From the NCBI GenBank assembly GCA_036274635.1, contig DASUFI010000258.1, positions 1-6,338 of the forward strand: a DNA stretch of 6,338 nt. Reading direction: 5' to 3'. The first letter of the stretch is position 1, and each line of letters begins with the position of its first letter. The notes beneath the pieces are model-generated. The model worked only from the letters and a program-made list of their open reading frames with translations, was not told the DNA's origin and searched no databases. The position numbers were made by a program, and so were the translations under genes. This DNA comes from DASUFI01 sp036274635. GTDB taxonomy: Bacteria; Planctomycetota; B15-G4. Below, in pieces: positions 4,962 through 6,338 of the stretch.

Positions 4962-6338
4962 GGCGTGACGGCCTGCAGTCCGTTGGAGGCCGAGAAGCCC
5001 TTGGGACCCGCCGGATCCACGATCCATTCCTGGAAGTAGAGGGAGAAGCCCGACGGGATGCCCGACGGCCAGAGGAAGGGCAGGAACAGTTCGCCGTTGA
5101 CGTCCGTGGGCAGGCCGGGCAGGAGGACATCGGCCGTGGGCACGAGCACGCCGCCCTTGAGCGGGTGCAGCGAGAGCCCGAAGCCCAGGATGATGGCTGC
5201 GCTGCTGCTCGGCTTGGCGTGCTTCAGGCTGAGCGAGCCGACCGAGCCGGCCGTCAGCGGGCCGGCGCCGATGAGCAGCGGCGGCCCGTTGATGCCCGCC
5301 AGCGCGAAGCCCAGGCTGTTCCACGGATCCGGCTCCTCGAGGTCGAGCACCCACACCGCGCCGGGGCCCACCAGGAAGCTGCCGCCGTCGCCGCGCGAGC
5401 CGGCCACGAGCTGGTCGTCGCCGCCCGGGTCGGGCAGCAGCGCGACACCCGTGCCGAACTGATCGTCCTCGTCCAGCGGGCCGTAGAAGCTCTGCGCGCC
5501 GTCGTCGGTGAACTCCTGCCCATGCGTCACGACGCCGCTCGGCGCGAGGGTCAGGATCCACGCGCTGCCGGTCATGGCCGCGTCGAAGTACGCGCCCACC
5601 ACGAGGTCCGTGACGTCGTCGTGGTCGAGGTCGCCCGCCGCGAGCGAGTTGCCGAAGGCGGCCTGGCTCGCGACAGGTCCCGCGAAGCCGTCCTGCCCGG
5701 GCGCGATGCGCACCGCGGAGGCCAGCGTCGGGCCGGGATCGAGGAAGGCCAGCCACGCCGCACCCGCGTTGTCGGGCCCCGCGGCGGGCTCGCCCAGCGC
5801 GAGGTCGGGCGTGCCGTTGCCGTCGAGATCGCCCAGCCCCGTGAGCGCGTGGCCGAAGCCCTCGCCGGGCACTGGCACGCCGCCGAAGGCCGGATCCTCG
5901 GGCACGATCGGCGTGGTCGAGCGCACCGAGAAATCCGAGGCCAGGGCCAGCAGCCAGATGGCCTCCGAGGCCGTGCTGCCGAACGAGTCGCTGATGGCGA
6001 GGTCCGTGACACCGTTCGCGTCGAGGTCCCCCGCGGCCGCGAGCGCGACGCCGAAGCCCGTGGCGCTGGCGGGCCCGGGCACGCCGCCCACGCCCTCCGC
6101 GAAAACGTGCGTGGCCAGCGCCTGGCCCGAGGCCGAGAGCGAGATCAGGTACACCGCGCCCGGGCCGAGCAGCAGGCCGGGGCCGGCGTTCGGCGCGCCG
6201 ACGGCCAGCTCGGGATGCCCGTCGCCGTCGACGTCGCCGAGCGCCGCGAGCGAAGCACCGAAGTCGTCGCTGCCGTCCAGCGGCAGGCCCAGCGTGGTCG
6301 CATCGAGGCGCGTCTGCGCGATGACGCTGTCGTCGGCC
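4958..6338 (-). CDS. FG-GAP repeat (integrin-alpha-like beta-propeller) exported protein, C-terminal part (5' end outside window)
   Basis: 459 residues are visible and the frame is open at the window edge, so the N-terminus, presumably with a signal peptide, is missing. At least four FG-GAP blades are clear, each with 'FG..LA..GD.D..G..DLA.G': 'GDVDGDGHPELAVGA' (34-48), 'GDLDANGVTDLAI' (103-115), 'GDLDGNGTPDLALG' (169-182) and 'GDLDHDDVTDLVVGA' (235-249). A fifth, degenerate one follows near 293-313 ('FGTGVALLPDPGGDDQLVAG'). The spacing is 66-69 residues. The DxDxDG-type loops should bind calcium, as in integrin propellers. Residues about 340-459 form a separate beta-rich module ending 'DPAGPKGFSASNGLQAVTP', which I recall at the C-termini of many Planctomycetota extracellular proteins. 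A GTG at 6154-6152 could be taken as a start, but it lies between two repeats and an intact repeat precedes it, so it is internal. The role is probably extracellular adhesion or binding; the stop overlaps the ligase start. Confidence -1.
   Translation of the reverse strand, partial: ADDSVIAQTRLDATTLGLPLDGSDDFGASLAALGDVDGDGHPELAVGAPNAGPGLLLGPGAVYLISLSASGQALATHVFAEGVGGVPGPASATGFGVALAAAGDLDANGVTDLAISDSFGSTASEAIWLLALASDFSVRSTTPIVPEDPAFGGVPVPGEGFGHALTGLGDLDGNGTPDLALGEPAAGPDNAGAAWLAFLDPGPTLASAVRIAPGQDGFAGPVASQAAFGNSLAAGDLDHDDVTDLVVGAYFDAAMTGSAWILTLAPSGVVTHGQEFTDDGAQSFYGPLDEDDQFGTGVALLPDPGGDDQLVAGSRGDGGSFLVGPGAVWVLDLEEPDPWNSLGFALAGINGPPLLIGAGPLTAGSVGSLSLKHAKPSSSAAIILGFGLSLHPLKGGVLVPTADVLLPGLPTDVNGELFLPFLWPSGIPSGFSLYFQEWIVDPAGPKGFSASNGLQAVTP

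Noticed and set aside
3153..5039. Plus-strand open frame of 628 codons
   Set aside because: Nearly all of it is antisense to the CoA ligase, whose motifs are unambiguous; only the first 45 or so codons, in the intergenic gap, deserve attention and are reported separately.
4962..5756. N-terminal extension of the ligase frame to 5756
   Set aside because: The extension is a shadow of the FG-GAP gene on the same strand; ligase homology begins right after GTG 4961.
4958..6154. FG-GAP gene starting at GTG 6154
   Set aside because: A complete FG-GAP repeat lies upstream in the same frame, and the frame is open to the window edge.

Overview
The window is very GC-rich by eye. It holds five genes, all on the minus strand, so transcription runs from high to low coordinates. 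Both end genes are cut by the window edges. The long open frames on the plus strand are antisense shadows typical of GC-rich DNA. The content suggests an uncultured Planctomycetota-like bacterium: Gly/Asp-rich FG-GAP propeller proteins with a C-terminal module of the 'GPKGFSASN...TP' type, a HEAT-repeat lipoprotein, a benzoate-CoA-ligase-like enzyme, and a lipoprotein joining a phosphatase-like domain to a cytochrome c'-like domain. That taxonomic guess rests on recalled family resemblance, not on a search.

Layout in the direction of transcription. (1) 6338-4958: the C-terminal 459 residues of an exported FG-GAP beta-propeller protein. (2) 4961-3282: a 559-residue acyl-CoA synthetase of the benzoate-CoA ligase family. 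It starts at a GTG that overlaps the previous stop codon (GTGA), so the two are probably translationally coupled. (3) 3281-3031: a 251-base gap with possible stem-loops, a weak promoter candidate and a plus-strand stretch that may be the remnant of a protein domain. (4) 3030-2278: a creatininase-family metal-dependent amidohydrolase that keeps all five metal-ligand positions. (5) 2277-2186: a 92-base gap. (6) 2185-1247: a 312-residue lipoprotein with a Cys-X5-Arg phosphatase-like domain and a C-terminal CxxCH cytochrome c'-like domain. (7) 1224-1: the first 408 residues of a HEAT-repeat lipoprotein, only 22 bases downstream of the previous gene and probably in the same transcript.

The genes form at least two transcriptional groups: FG-GAP protein plus ligase, and creatininase plus the two lipoproteins (or the two lipoproteins alone). 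Two consecutive lipoproteins, one predicted to bind heme c, point to a cell-envelope function for the low-coordinate half. The ligase and creatininase lack export signals and should be cytoplasmic. No single pathway visibly links all five genes. The most unusual object is the phosphatase-cytochrome fusion. No tRNA, rRNA, CRISPR array, transposase or classical U-tract terminator was seen.
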